Positions 1-8,253 of a stretch of 64,000 nt of DNA are shown piece after piece. The position numbers and the translations under genes are program-made. The DNA comes from an uncultured Spirochaetaceae bacterium (GTDB taxonomy: Bacteria; Spirochaetota; Spirochaetia; Treponematales; Treponemataceae): positions 7,002 through 71,001 of the forward strand of contig CADCLG010000033.1 of assembly GCA_902802305.1 (NCBI GenBank), given 5' to 3'. Below the pieces are notes generated by a model, which searched no databases, had not been told where the DNA came from, and saw only the letters and a list, made by a program, of their open reading frames with translations. Every line of letters begins with the position of its first letter. Position 1 is the stretch's first letter.

Positions 1-222
1 AAGAAAGGCACAGAGCTTTTTGGAATCTTCAATATCAGACTGAACGCCGTTTGGCATCATAACTCCGATAACGCGGTCTTTGCCAAGAGCGGCGCAGCAG
101 AGAGCGGCAACAGTAGAAGAATCCTTACCGCCTGAGATTCCGATTACGGCCTTGGTTTGAGAATTTCCGTTTTTTTCAAAATAATCGCGTACCCACGCAA
201 TTGCTTCGTCTTTAATGCTCAT
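1..222 (-). CDS. nadE: NAD+ synthase, N-terminal part (cut by window edge)
   Basis: The 74 visible codons encode the ATP-pyrophosphatase N-terminus of NAD+ synthase, which amidates nicotinic acid adenine dinucleotide in the last step of NAD synthesis. The PP-loop SGGKDSS lies at about residues 30-36 and is followed by a Rossmann-like strand (VIGVMMPNG). The ATG at 220-222 gives a normal short lead-in (MSIKDEAIAW). The rest of the gene lies left of the window. Other PP-loop enzymes (GuaA, TilS) are less likely because the loop sits so near the N-terminus and the following VIGVMMP strand fits NadE. Confidence 0.85.
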   Translation of the reverse strand, partial: MSIKDEAIAWVRDYFEKNGNSQTKAVIGISGGKDSSTVAALCCAALGKDRVIGVMMPNGVQSDIEDSKKLCAFL

Positions 223-235
223 TTTTGTCCTCTGC

Positions 236-270
236 GGTGGTTTCGATACGGCTTCGCCTACTCAACCACC
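236..270. repeat. Palindromic intergenic element between nadE and metG
   Basis: GGTGGTT at 236-242 pairs with AACCACC at 264-270 around a second small inverted motif (GGCTTCGCC). It fills the whole short gap between the two genes. It looks like a dispersed extragenic palindrome rather than a terminator, because no T-run follows. Confidence 0.5.
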
Positions 271-276
271 GTACTT

Positions 277-2580
277 TTAGCCTATCTCCGAATTTAAAGC
301 TTTCTCGGTTTTGATTTCTTTTCCGTCAGCAAGGAGCTTCTTTCCTGCAATCTGAACCAGGCCGTCCTTTGCTGCAATCTGAACTGCAAAGAATTCATCA
401 CCTGTAATCTGCTCTTTCTTTGCGGCATTTACATCAGCGCCTTCGAGAACAACCTTTGTACCTGGAGCTGCCCATGAAGCATCGAGAACCTCAACACAGT
501 CTTTACCATCAGCATCTTTATAATCTCCGGCAAGAAGCATACCGCGGCTTTCAACACCACGCATTGTGCGGGGAGCAAGATTGCTTGCGATAATGACATG
601 CTTTCCAAGCAGGTCGCTTTCTTTCAGGTACATGCGGAGGCCGCTCTGAATTGTACGAGGAGTTCCGCTTCCGTCATCAAGAGTTTCGATATAAAGCTTT
701 TCTCCTTCCGGATTTGGCTTTACATCGACAATCTTTGCTACAGTCAATTCAATATTTTTGTTGAAGAAATCAGCCTGCTGGTCAAGCGGCAATACTACTG
801 GTTCGGCCTTCTTCTTATCAGCTTTCTTTTCTTTTTTTTCAGCCTTCTGCTGCTTTCCTGCAAATTTCTCGCGGAAGGCAAGCATTGTCTTCTGATCCAT
901 TGGCTTGAAGTAAACTTCAGTAGGTCCAACAGTTGTGAGGCCTTCAAGCTTTCCAAGATCTTCCCATGTATAACCAGGCTGAGTTTCCATTCCAACCTTC
1001 TTCACCTGAATAGACTTTCCAAAGTAGCTCATGATTTTCTGAGTGTACTGCGGCATATAAGGATTCATCATAATCATCAAATCCTTAATTACATAACAGA
1101 GGTTGTGAATAAGACTTTCTGCCACTGCAGGATTTTCTGTACGTGCCTTCCAAGGCTCTGTTGCCTGGAACTTCTTGTTACAGATATCAGAAATCTCAAA
1201 CATTGTGTGGAAAGCATCCTTCAAATCAGCCCATTCGAGGCTAGCTGTTGCCTTAGCTTCAAGCTCTCGAACCTTTGTCCAGAGCTCTTCATCAACAGGA
1301 GCGTCAGGAATCTTTCCTTCGTAATATTTATTTACAAACAAGAGTGTGCGGTTAACAAGGTTTCCGAGGTTACCAATCAGCTCGCCGTTAAGCTTTTCCA
1401 TAAAGTCTTTCCAGGTAAACTGATAGTCCTGCTTTTCAGGGCGGTTATAGAAAATGTAGAAGCGCCATGCATCAGCAGGGATTCCGCTCTCAATTGCATC
1501 TGAACCAAATACACCAATACCAAGACTCTTAGAGAACTTTCCGTCCTCATAGTTCAAGAACTCAGTAGAAGACATGTGGTGAAGCTTTGTCCACTCGTGA
1601 GGTGAGCCTAACAATGTTGAAGGGAAAATTACAGTGTGGAAAGGAATATTGTCTTTACCAATAAACTGGAAGAGATCAACCTTAGGCTTATTCTTTCCCT
1701 CTTCGCTCTCACTTGGAATCCACCAGCTCTTCCAGTCAAAGCTCTGCTTGCCGGCCTTTACAAGCTCATCAGCCAGCTGCTTTGTGATAGAAATATATCC
1801 AATTGGCGCATTAAACCAAACGTAGAAAACTTTGTTTTCATAACCAGGTTTTGGAACAGGAATACCCCACTTAAGGTCGCGGGTAATTGCACGCTCCTGA
1901 AGACCATCGCGAATCCAGGCCTTAGTCATGTTGATGGCATTGTCTGCCCAGCGGCCTTCTACACTAGCCTTTTCCATCCATTCGTTGAGCTTGCCGCTCA
2001 TTGCAGGAAGGTCAATGTAAAGATGTTTTGTTTCGCGAACCTCTGGAGTTCCGCCGCAGGTATGGCAGCGAGGCTCTTTAAGTTCTGTCGGGTCAAGCAG
2101 AGAGCCGCACTTATCGCACTGGTCACCTCGGGCCTTTTCGTAACCACACTTAGGACAGGTTCCGTCAACATAGCGGTCTGCAAGGAACATGTTACAGTGA
2201 GGACAGAAAAGCTGCTTGTTTACATGCTCGTGAATGAGGCCGGCCTTGTCCAGGTCGTTGAAAAGCGACTGTGTAATTTCTGTACACTGCTCGTTGGAAG
2301 TACGGCCGAATTTATCAAAATCAATTTTAAACCATTCATAGATTTTTGTGTGCTCGCCATAGTAGTGGTCGCAGAGTGCACGAGGCTCAGTCTTTTCTTC
2401 AAGAGCCTTAGTTTCGGTTGCAGTACCGTATTCATCAACACCACAAACATAAAGAGTGTCGTAACCACGGCTGCGGCAGAAACGCGCAAAAACATCGCCC
2501 GAAAGCGACTGAATTATATTTCCCAAATGTGGAATGTTATTAACGTAAGGTAAAGCTGCTGTGATAAGTCGTCTGTTCAT
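277..2580 (-). CDS. metG: Methionyl-tRNA synthetase
   Basis: Class I aminoacyl-tRNA synthetase that charges tRNA-Met with methionine. The 767 residues carry the HIGH-type motif PHLGN at residues 17-21, four zinc-knuckle CxxC pairs between about 125 and 176, and the KMSKS-type motif KFSKS at about 348-352. A lysine-rich linker (about 580-600) leads to a C-terminal EMAPII/Trbp111-like tRNA-binding domain (about 610-712), as in long dimeric MetRS. An extra 50-residue tail follows. The start MNRRLITAALPYVNN is canonical for the family. It is transcribed away from the repeat-rich region at 2.6-3.1 kb. Confidence 0.97.
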   Translation of the reverse strand: MNRRLITAALPYVNNIPHLGNIIQSLSGDVFARFCRSRGYDTLYVCGVDEYGTATETKALEEKTEPRALCDHYYGEHTKIYEWFKIDFDKFGRTSNEQCTEITQSLFNDLDKAGLIHEHVNKQLFCPHCNMFLADRYVDGTCPKCGYEKARGDQCDKCGSLLDPTELKEPRCHTCGGTPEVRETKHLYIDLPAMSGKLNEWMEKASVEGRWADNAINMTKAWIRDGLQERAITRDLKWGIPVPKPGYENKVFYVWFNAPIGYISITKQLADELVKAGKQSFDWKSWWIPSESEEGKNKPKVDLFQFIGKDNIPFHTVIFPSTLLGSPHEWTKLHHMSSTEFLNYEDGKFSKSLGIGVFGSDAIESGIPADAWRFYIFYNRPEKQDYQFTWKDFMEKLNGELIGNLGNLVNRTLLFVNKYYEGKIPDAPVDEELWTKVRELEAKATASLEWADLKDAFHTMFEISDICNKKFQATEPWKARTENPAVAESLIHNLCYVIKDLMIMMNPYMPQYTQKIMSYFGKSIQVKKVGMETQPGYTWEDLGKLEGLTTVGPTEVYFKPMDQKTMLAFREKFAGKQQKAEKKEKKADKKKAEPVVLPLDQQADFFNKNIELTVAKIVDVKPNPEGEKLYIETLDDGSGTPRTIQSGLRMYLKESDLLGKHVIIASNLAPRTMRGVESRGMLLAGDYKDADGKDCVEVLDASWAAPGTKVVLEGADVNAAKKEQITGDEFFAVQIAAKDGLVQIAGKKLLADGKEIKTEKALNSEIG

Positions 2581-2616
2581 TTTTAGTCCTTGTTCAATAT
2601 CAATAACTCAAAAAAA

Positions 2617-2699
2617 GTCATGCTGTCCCTGAAACAAGTTCAGGGTTCAGCATCTAAAGTTCTATTGTAGAATAGATTCCGAAACAAGTTCGGAATGAC
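2617..2699. repeat. Dispersed double-hairpin element
   Basis: Two imperfect palindromes in inverted orientation: GTCAT...CATCT at 2617-2654, a spacer, then AGATTCCGAA-ACAA-GTTCGGAATGAC ending at 2699. The same outer words (AGATT and AATGAC, or their complements) recur at 29174-29243 and 61635-61703 with different inner stems. It lies directly upstream of metG. Confidence 0.6.
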
Positions 2700-2826
2700 A
2701 ATAGAGTTTTTTGATATCTTAAAATATAATTTTATCACAATATTATAATGTTTTTCTTCAATATATTCAATTTTATCAGGGCTTTAAATCACCGGGGGAT
2801 ATGCCTTGCTTAATTCACTGTTATAA

Positions 2827-3112
2827 AAACTTCCGACTTAACATAAATTAACTTGTGTTAAGTCGGAAGTTTAATAATAAAATATCTAAAAATATTTATA
2901 GAATAAATAACCTTATCCGACTAAAATCATAAATGCTATTGTTAAGTCGGAATTAATTAACAAAAAAAATCAAAATCACTATAAAAAATGGAAAAAAAAA
3001 TCCGACTTAAAAGAATAAAACCTCTGTTAAGTCGGAATGTCGAATTACAATAGCTTCTTTATCACAAGAATTTTCCCGACCTAACTTAAAAATATTGTTG
3101 TTAAGTCGGAAA
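2827..3112. repeat. Array of four hairpins with arms TCCGACTTAA / TTAAGTCGGA
   Basis: Four stem-loops follow each other. Hairpin 1 has a perfect 17-bp stem (2827-2843 with 2856-2872). The others have their arms at 2916/2945, 3001-3010/3027-3036 and 3076-3085/3100-3109. The right arms are spaced 84, 85 and 74 bp apart. A two-unit version precedes the second grpB copy at 16229-16352. The spacers between units 1 and 2 are nearly identical at the two loci. The array fills most of the 570-bp gap between metG and grpB. No reading frame is evident in it. Confidence 0.8.
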
Positions 3113-3152
3113 TTCATGTAAAAATAACCCTAAATTCTTAAAAGTAGTTAAT

Positions 3153-3693
3153 TTAAATTATCTCTTTATTTGCCTTTTCAATAATCCCTTCAAAGAAATC
3201 CCCGTATTCATCTTCTTTCATCTGAACATAGCCAGCCCTGTTTTCTGGACCAACCTTTGCAAGGATTTCTTCTTTTATCTGATTATATCTGTCCCGAGTT
3301 TTCAGCATGACTTTTCAAATAATCACGGAATAAAATATGACGCTTGTATTCTTCATTATCCACAGAGCATACATAAAGATGATGGTCTATAGTATCAAGG
3401 ATTTCGTTATGAACTGTTCCATTTCTGCCAAAAGCCTCCCGTCCTTTGATTCCCCTATCGCCTTCATGCTTATAACCGATTTCTGCAAGGTCCTTTATTA
3501 CCGCTTCAAAATCAGCCCAATTGTTCAGTCCAACATCAATATCAATAATGGGCTTAGCCTTCATTCCGGGAATTGAAGTGCTGCCAACGTGCTGTACCTG
3601 GCAGGGCATTGTAAGCACCTTCTGCAACTCAGTTTTTATCCTCAAAAAATCATCCGGCCACTTTTTATCATATTCAACTACAACAATACTCAT
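3153..3693 (-). pseudogene. GrpB/UPF0157-family protein, copy 1, frameshifted
   Basis: Homologous over its full length to the copy at 16395-17003. GrpB-family proteins are nucleotidyltransferase-like; visible conserved blocks are HVGSTSIPGMKAKPIIDIDV, the acidic stretch after it, and HHLYVC. The frame is intact from the ATG at 3693 to about 3300. There this copy has one extra base relative to copy 2 and stops at 3283. The remaining 45 codons (RYNQIKEEILAKVGPENRAGY and onward) are well conserved in the next frame down to a TAA at 3153. The lesion is therefore recent. The product would be a 136-residue protein missing its C-terminal helix. Start: MSIVVVEYDKKW, the usual family N-terminus. Confidence 0.8.
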
Positions 3694-3746
3694 ATTTTTA
3701 TTATTTCATATAAATTACAAATAAACAATTTCCTATAAAAAAAAAC

Positions 3747-3811
3747 TTGACAGATATATCACACTGCGATATATTGTATCTAACTTCGCTATAGCGAGGT
3801 GCGATATATCG
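3747..3811 (+). promoter_or_regulatory. Sigma70-type promoter with palindromic operators for padR copy 1
   Basis: A consensus -35 TTGACA (3747-3752) and -10 TATATT (3770-3775) are separated by 17 bp. The spacer holds ATATATC...GATATAT as an inverted repeat. Downstream are the perfect palindrome TCGCTATAGCGA (3786-3797) and GCGATATATCG (3801-3811). The same block recurs at 18768-18833 before the second padR. PadR regulators commonly repress their own promoter, so these dyads are the likely operator (inference). Confidence 0.8.
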
Positions 3812-3863
3812 AGATGCAATGCTAAAAGTGGACTTCGGCCTGCTTGCTTATTAAGGAGTTGAA

Positions 3864-4175
3864 ATGGATGCAAAAATTAAGCGTGTTTATGTTCCAATGA
3901 CAGAAACCGGTTTTTATATTCTCTTTTGCCTTCAGGAAGAAATGCACGGTTACAATATAACTCAAAAGGTAAAAGAAATGACTGAAGGTCAGGTAGAAAT
4001 TGGACCGGGCACAATGTATGGAACTTTGGGAAAAATGGAAAAGGATGGTTTGATTGAGTTTATTCGTGAGGAAGAAAAACGCAAGCTCTATAAAATCACA
4101 GCACTTGGAAAAGAAGTTTTGCAGTTAGAGATTGCAAGAATTAAAAGACTTTATAAAAATATCGAGGGAAAATAA
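3864..4175 (+). CDS. PadR-family transcriptional regulator, copy 1
   Basis: A 103-residue winged-helix regulator. It has the PadR landmarks TGFYILFCLQEEMHGYNI (helix 1), an EIGPGTMYGTLGKMEKDGLIE recognition-helix region split by the family's GT-Y pattern, then a wing (EEEKRKLYKIT) and a short C-terminal helix. It differs from copy 2 (18885-19196) at only a few residues. AAGGAGTTGAA precedes the ATG. In the intact module the next gene encodes a DUF2812 membrane protein. Here that partner is a stump, so this copy controls only itself or acts on the other locus. Confidence 0.9.
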   Translation: MDAKIKRVYVPMTETGFYILFCLQEEMHGYNITQKVKEMTEGQVEIGPGTMYGTLGKMEKDGLIEFIREEEKRKLYKITALGKEVLQLEIARIKRLYKNIEGK

Positions 4176-4177
4176 TT

Positions 4178-4225
4178 ATGAAAAACACAAAGACTATTTT
4201 TTAACTTTTTACACTTTTTGTTGTA
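4178..4225 (+). pseudogene. Stump of a DUF2812 gene downstream of padR copy 1
   Basis: ATGAAAAACACAAAGACT matches the first codons of the intact DUF2812 gene at 19198. The reading then hits TAA after eight codons because of a small indel. Recognisable similarity (FTLF region) ends near 4225, where unrelated sequence leading to the convergent gene begins. This marks the right-hand break of the duplicated segment. Confidence 0.75.
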
Positions 4226-4245
4226 ATGTTTTGCAATGACGGAGA

Positions 4246-4836
4246 TTACTCCTGAGCTTTTATAAATTTTCTAAAACAAAGAAAAACACCAAAGCCCCCA
4301 AAAACTGCAATAGCCTTATCAAAAAGATTTACAGGCAGCCGGGCTAAAAAGGCGCTTAAAATCAGTCCGAAATTCTGAAGGACCAGGGTATAGGTCAAAA
4401 ATAAAACCGTGGAATTTTCATTCTGCCCTGCAATGCCGGAAAAGAAAAGTGAATAAATAAGGGAACCTTCAAGGCTTATAACAACAGTAGAAATAAAAAA
4501 CATAAGCACAAGTCTGATCCAGAAGAAAATCCTGTTTTCAAAGGTTTTCTGTCTTGTAATAAAAAGCCAGGTAAGCAGAGTTCCGGTAATACAGCAGAGC
4601 GCATAAAGTACATGTTTAAAAATATGCTGAATTACAATTGCATTAAATAAAGAAGAACATACACCGACAATTATTCCGCAGGGAATGCCAAAAAAACTCG
4701 CCGCATAAACAAAAATCATGTCCATAAAAAAGGGAAACTGAAAAAACGCGCTTAAATATGAAATAAGAATATTAAGAGTCGCAAAAATCAGGGCAAGAAA
4801 AACTTGAGTTTTAAGAGGATATTTTTGAAAGGTCAT
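4246..4836 (-). CDS. ECF-transporter S-component-like membrane protein
   Basis: A 196-residue integral membrane protein with about five to six hydrophobic helices. The FPFFMDMIFVYAASFFGIPCG loop-helix (split here by a Pro-Gly turn) resembles the substrate-binding subunits of energy-coupling-factor vitamin transporters, which pair with separate EcfAA'T subunits; none is encoded nearby. Substrate cannot be told. It is convergent with the padR stump. No strong ribosome site precedes the ATG. It could instead be a sensor-type membrane domain. Confidence 0.5.
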   Translation of the reverse strand: MTFQKYPLKTQVFLALIFATLNILISYLSAFFQFPFFMDMIFVYAASFFGIPCGIIVGVCSSLFNAIVIQHIFKHVLYALCCITGTLLTWLFITRQKTFENRIFFWIRLVLMFFISTVVISLEGSLIYSLFFSGIAGQNENSTVLFLTYTLVLQNFGLILSAFLARLPVNLFDKAIAVFGGFGVFLCFRKFIKAQE

Positions 4837-4863
4837 GGCTTTTATTATATAAAATAAAAACAG

Positions 4864-4920
4864 GTGGGGGAAGTCCGCTTGAACCGCAGTATAGTTATAC
4901 TGCGTGCGAATCCCCTTCCC
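4864..4920. repeat. Large hairpin between the S-component gene and the WFK-repeat operon
   Basis: A perfect 9-bp inner stem (CGCAGTATA 4885-4893 with TATACTGCG 4896-4904) sits inside outer arms of the form GGGGAAGTCCGC / GCGAATCCCC. It lies just past the stop of the 4944-6806 gene, so it may end that transcript. No clear T-run follows on the minus strand, so a dispersed palindrome is equally likely. Confidence 0.5.
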
Positions 4921-4943
4921 GTTGCTTTCTGTTCTCTATTTTT

Positions 4944-6806
4944 TTATTTTATTGATGATTTGTCGATAGACCTTTCAATTGTTAAGGCCGGAGTTCCCTT
5001 ATGACGTAATTCGTCGTAAGAAAGTTGCAGAATAAACCAGTCTTTTGCATCTGCAGTAACTTCAAATGTTAAAACTGTATCAATCTTCTGACCGGCTTTT
5101 ATGTTCTTTATGGATTGGGGCTCTGAGAGATTAATAATATTATCTTTTCCTTGAGAATCATCAAGCGGCAAAACTTTTAATTCTGGAATATCAGTATCAG
5201 ATGTAAATTTCATATGAACTGTGATTTTATCACCGGCTTTTGGAAGGTTTGCTTTTGTGAGGCTGGTCCAATCTGCACCTGTAGATTTTGCCCATGTTGC
5301 AGGATATTTGAGAACTCCGCCAATTGCTCCATCATATAAATCCATATCGTAAGTTGCTGGATGAGAAGCCTTTCTGAATACATCAGTTTCAAGAGGATCT
5401 CCCGGTAATTCTTTTATCCAAAGCTTTATTTCGCTGTCTTCTCCTCCAAGAGAAGCATAAGCCCATGAATAATATTTACCGTCCTTAAAACAGGTGCTTT
5501 CATAGCAGCTGCCAAACCCATACGAAAGACCTTGTGAATTGAGACGCCAGAATCTGTAAACTTCAGTTTTTATGTCATCTTCATCTTCAAAACCTGCAGT
5601 TCTATAAGATGTATACCATTGTTTCTTTTCTTCATGGCGGTAGAAGGTCCATTTCATTCCGTTGTATTCAAATTCATAATATCCGTTTTTACATTTGTCG
5701 CCGTAAGGAGTTTTCTTTGCCTGTACAAAAATTCCAGGGACATTAAGATATCCTTCCTTATAATTTCCATTCTGGAAGTCTGTTTCTGAAAAACAGGTTC
5801 CCCATGGAGTATGGTATGTATCTGTTGCAGGTGGATTTATTTTTGCTTCTGCAGTTGAAACAGAAACAACTGCATTATTATTTGTTTCTTTTGTTTCTTT
5901 TGCAGCTTTTGCTTCATCAACTATTCCTTCCATATCCTCAAAATAGTCATAAGCCAATGCTTGGTAAATACCGTTTGAATTTGTTGTCTTCCAGACTTCA
6001 TTATAGGAGCCGACTGAAACTTCAGCTTTGAAAGTACCTGTTAAAGTACTTCCGTTCCAGTTCTGGTAACAATACAATATATCGGCACGAACTTGAGCTT
6101 TAGTAGCTTTTTTATCAGGAGCAATATTCTTTTCCCACCAGTCTGAAAGGATTGCATTTTTTGCAATATTTTTGAACCAGGCTGGCATTGTGTCTGCAAC
6201 TGTAATTTCAATAATTCTTCCGTTTGATTCAGAATATCGATGAGCTACATGAACTTTTTCTCCCCCCTGAACAGAATTGCCAGTTGCAGATTTATCTACT
6301 TTACAAATTTCAGGTTTAACGGGATTTACAGTTTCATCAACCATGCCGGACCACTCTTCAAAGTTGTTCCATTCATAGTGATTATTTCTTGTTTTTCCTC
6401 CTTCAGCCGGCCAGTAATCTGTAAAACGGGTACCGGTCATAATGGAATTAATATTGAAAGCAAAATTATCATTGTATTTATTTTCTTCCTTATTCCATAC
6501 CCTGCCACAAGAAATTCCGTTTACAAACAAAGGAACTTTTTTACATTCTGATTTCTTGTATGGTGAAATCTTCTTCCACCAGTCACTATCTGTATCCATT
6601 GACACTTTTGTAGATAATTCCTTAAACCAGTCTGGAGCACGGTCATCTACCAGAACTTCAAGAATAACACCATCTTTCATTGTAACTCTGTGTGTTACAA
6701 CCCATTTTTTACCCTCAATGATTGAACTTGCAGCGAAAACTTTTCCGCCCAAAGCAAAAATAAACATCAGAATGCTTATTCTCATGATTTTATTAAATTT
6801 AGTCAT
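4944..6806 (-). CDS. Secreted WFK-repeat protein (620 aa)
   Basis: Not a family I recognise. An N-terminal signal peptide (residues 1-25, cleavage after VFA) leads into two related units, about 33-165 and 183-305. Each begins with a V-x-HR...DG-x-I/V-EV/I strand and an AP-x-WFK or MP-AWFK motif, then a DWW-x-K-xS/A-P-xKK stretch. After a Thr/Ala-rich linker (about 308-330) come about 290 residues rich in aromatic and charged residues with a beta-sandwich-like C-terminus. The neighbour at 6851-8125 is a paralogue with the same two repeats. The 44-bp gap and same strand make them one operon. A role at the outer surface or periplasm is inferred. Confidence 0.7.
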   Translation of the reverse strand: MTKFNKIMRISILMFIFALGGKVFAASSIIEGKKWVVTHRVTMKDGVILEVLVDDRAPDWFKELSTKVSMDTDSDWWKKISPYKKSECKKVPLFVNGISCGRVWNKEENKYNDNFAFNINSIMTGTRFTDYWPAEGGKTRNNHYEWNNFEEWSGMVDETVNPVKPEICKVDKSATGNSVQGGEKVHVAHRYSESNGRIIEITVADTMPAWFKNIAKNAILSDWWEKNIAPDKKATKAQVRADILYCYQNWNGSTLTGTFKAEVSVGSYNEVWKTTNSNGIYQALAYDYFEDMEGIVDEAKAAKETKETNNNAVVSVSTAEAKINPPATDTYHTPWGTCFSETDFQNGNYKEGYLNVPGIFVQAKKTPYGDKCKNGYYEFEYNGMKWTFYRHEEKKQWYTSYRTAGFEDEDDIKTEVYRFWRLNSQGLSYGFGSCYESTCFKDGKYYSWAYASLGGEDSEIKLWIKELPGDPLETDVFRKASHPATYDMDLYDGAIGGVLKYPATWAKSTGADWTSLTKANLPKAGDKITVHMKFTSDTDIPELKVLPLDDSQGKDNIINLSEPQSIKNIKAGQKIDTVLTFEVTADAKDWFILQLSYDELRHKGTPALTIERSIDKSSIK

Positions 6807-6850
6807 TTAAAATCCTCCTTTAATTACTCTTTTATAAAATGACTTAATTC

Positions 6851-8125
6851 TTATTCAATTTTTGAAAAAACAAATTTTCCGCTTATAGTAACGCTGGCCC
6901 CAGCTGTTATTTCGCTTGGATAGGAGCCTGACTGCATAAAGAGCTTGAAAAGAAAATATGTTCCGGCTCTTTCTTCTGGGATTGTTACAATCTTTTCAAA
7001 TGTTTTAGTAGATCCGTCAAAGCCTTCTTCAAAATACCATCCGTAGTCTTCCAGACTGATCCACTTATTGTTTATTACAGACTGTGTTCCTACGCTTTTT
7101 ATTACTTTTTCTGAAGCATTGTTTTTCTGAGGACTTACCGTCAATTCAAAAGAACATGCAACCTTGTCACCCTCTTTTAATATGAGGCTGTCGTCTGTCG
7201 GTGGAAAATAAAGGTTGTATTGATCAGTGCTGGTCAGCTGAACCTTGTTTAGGGTTATGGTCAAGGTTTTGCCGTCGCACTCCGAAGTCATGGATTTATT
7301 GCTTTCATGATTTTTCCACATGACATAGGACTTCTTTCCGTTTGACCAATAACTTTTGAAATCCGGACCCTTTTGTGAAAATGCAGAAATATAAGAATCT
7401 TTCATTTCTGCTTTGTATGACTTGTCTTTGCTGCAAAAAATCTTTTTAGGGGCATAACAGATTTCAAAATACCCCTCCTGACTATATCTGTCTCCATATT
7501 GTTTTTTTATGGCAGTTAAATCTGTGTTTGCTCCAAGCTCCTTGAACCATTTTGGTGCAGTTCTATTAACCAGAATCTCAAGAACTTCATCTTTTGAATT
7601 TTTAATTCTTTGCACAATGAAAAGATTATCAGAATCATTTTCTATTGTTTCTAATTTTTCGGGATTTTTTATTTCATCATTTATTTCAGAAAAGTCTGCT
7701 ATTGCATTGTAAGACAGTCTGTTTTTTCTTGATAGACTTGCCTCATCTGTCCAATAATCTAAGAAAGGCGAACCAAGAAATGATTTGATTTCAGAATTAA
7801 ATAATCCTGTAAAGTCATTTTTTTCATCAAGTTCTGCCGTACATTCCAGCTGGTTGACTACTATAAAAGCCTTTGATGCATTTCCGTCTTTGTAAGGAGA
7901 AAACTTCTGCCATGAAGTTGAATTGGAATCCAAAGAAGCATGGGCAGCCGCAAGTTTAAACCATTCGGGGGCTTTTGCTTCAGTACAGATTTCCATAATT
8001 ACACCGTCATTCATGACATAACGGTGAACTACCTCGTAGTCTTTTGCTTTTACACCGGCTGCAAAAACAGGCACTGTAAAAACACAAAAAGAAAGTGCAA
8101 TAAAAACAAGAATTGATTTTTTCAT
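6851..8125 (-). CDS. Secreted WFK-repeat protein (424 aa), first gene of the operon
   Basis: I start it at the ATG at 8123-8125, where GAGGAAAAA precedes MKKSILVFIALSF, a classic signal peptide. An upstream in-frame ATG would bury that signal. Two WFK units follow: VHRYVMNDGVIMEI...APEWFKLAA, then VQRIKNSKDEVLEI...APKWFKEL. A C-terminal beta-rich domain (about the last 140 residues) ends in a VTISGKFVF strand. Orthology is unknown. It is transcribed from promoter A (8143-8209), which has the same architecture as two other promoters in this block. Confidence 0.7.
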   Translation of the reverse strand: MKKSILVFIALSFCVFTVPVFAAGVKAKDYEVVHRYVMNDGVIMEICTEAKAPEWFKLAAAHASLDSNSTSWQKFSPYKDGNASKAFIVVNQLECTAELDEKNDFTGLFNSEIKSFLGSPFLDYWTDEASLSRKNRLSYNAIADFSEINDEIKNPEKLETIENDSDNLFIVQRIKNSKDEVLEILVNRTAPKWFKELGANTDLTAIKKQYGDRYSQEGYFEICYAPKKIFCSKDKSYKAEMKDSYISAFSQKGPDFKSYWSNGKKSYVMWKNHESNKSMTSECDGKTLTITLNKVQLTSTDQYNLYFPPTDDSLILKEGDKVACSFELTVSPQKNNASEKVIKSVGTQSVINNKWISLEDYGWYFEEGFDGSTKTFEKIVTIPEERAGTYFLFKLFMQSGSYPSEITAGASVTISGKFVFSKIE

Positions 8126-8142
8126 TTTTTCCTCTGACAGAA

Positions 8143-8209
8143 ATTGTACATCAGAAGAAAAGATTTGTAGTGAGAATAAATTAATCAAAATTTGGTGAAT
8201 TTTTTCACC
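8143..8209 (-). promoter_or_regulatory. Shared-architecture promoter A (WFK-repeat operon)
   Basis: Read on the minus strand: a dyad GGTGAA-AAAA-TTCACC (8194-8209), one base, then AATTTTGATTAA, a short gap, TCTCACTACAAA, exactly 15 bases, and a -10 TACAAT (8143-8148). The order, sequence and spacing match promoters B (10280-10346) and C (12545-12610). The start codon follows 17 bases after the -10. Confidence 0.8.
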
Positions 8210-8224
8210 GAAGAGGCAGGACTG

Positions 8225-8252
8225 GGATTACAGGTTACGCAACCTGTAATCC
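8225..8252 (-). terminator. Perfect 12-bp hairpin after the response-regulator gene
   Basis: GGATTACAGGTT-ACGC-AACCTGTAATCC lies two bases beyond the stop codon of the response regulator. A strong stem in this position suggests transcript termination or 3' protection. No T-run follows, so an intrinsic terminator is only probable. Confidence 0.5.
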
Positions 8253-8253
8253 A

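Noticed and set aside
598-2553. Long plus-strand open stretches opposite metG
   Set aside because: They lie wholly inside a clearly coding gene on the other strand, lack ribosome sites and have composition typical of antisense shadows.
2827-3112. CRISPR-like array
   Set aside because: Period about 84 bp, repeated units are palindromic arms with differing loops, and the spacers are shared between the two loci instead of unique. No cas genes are nearby.
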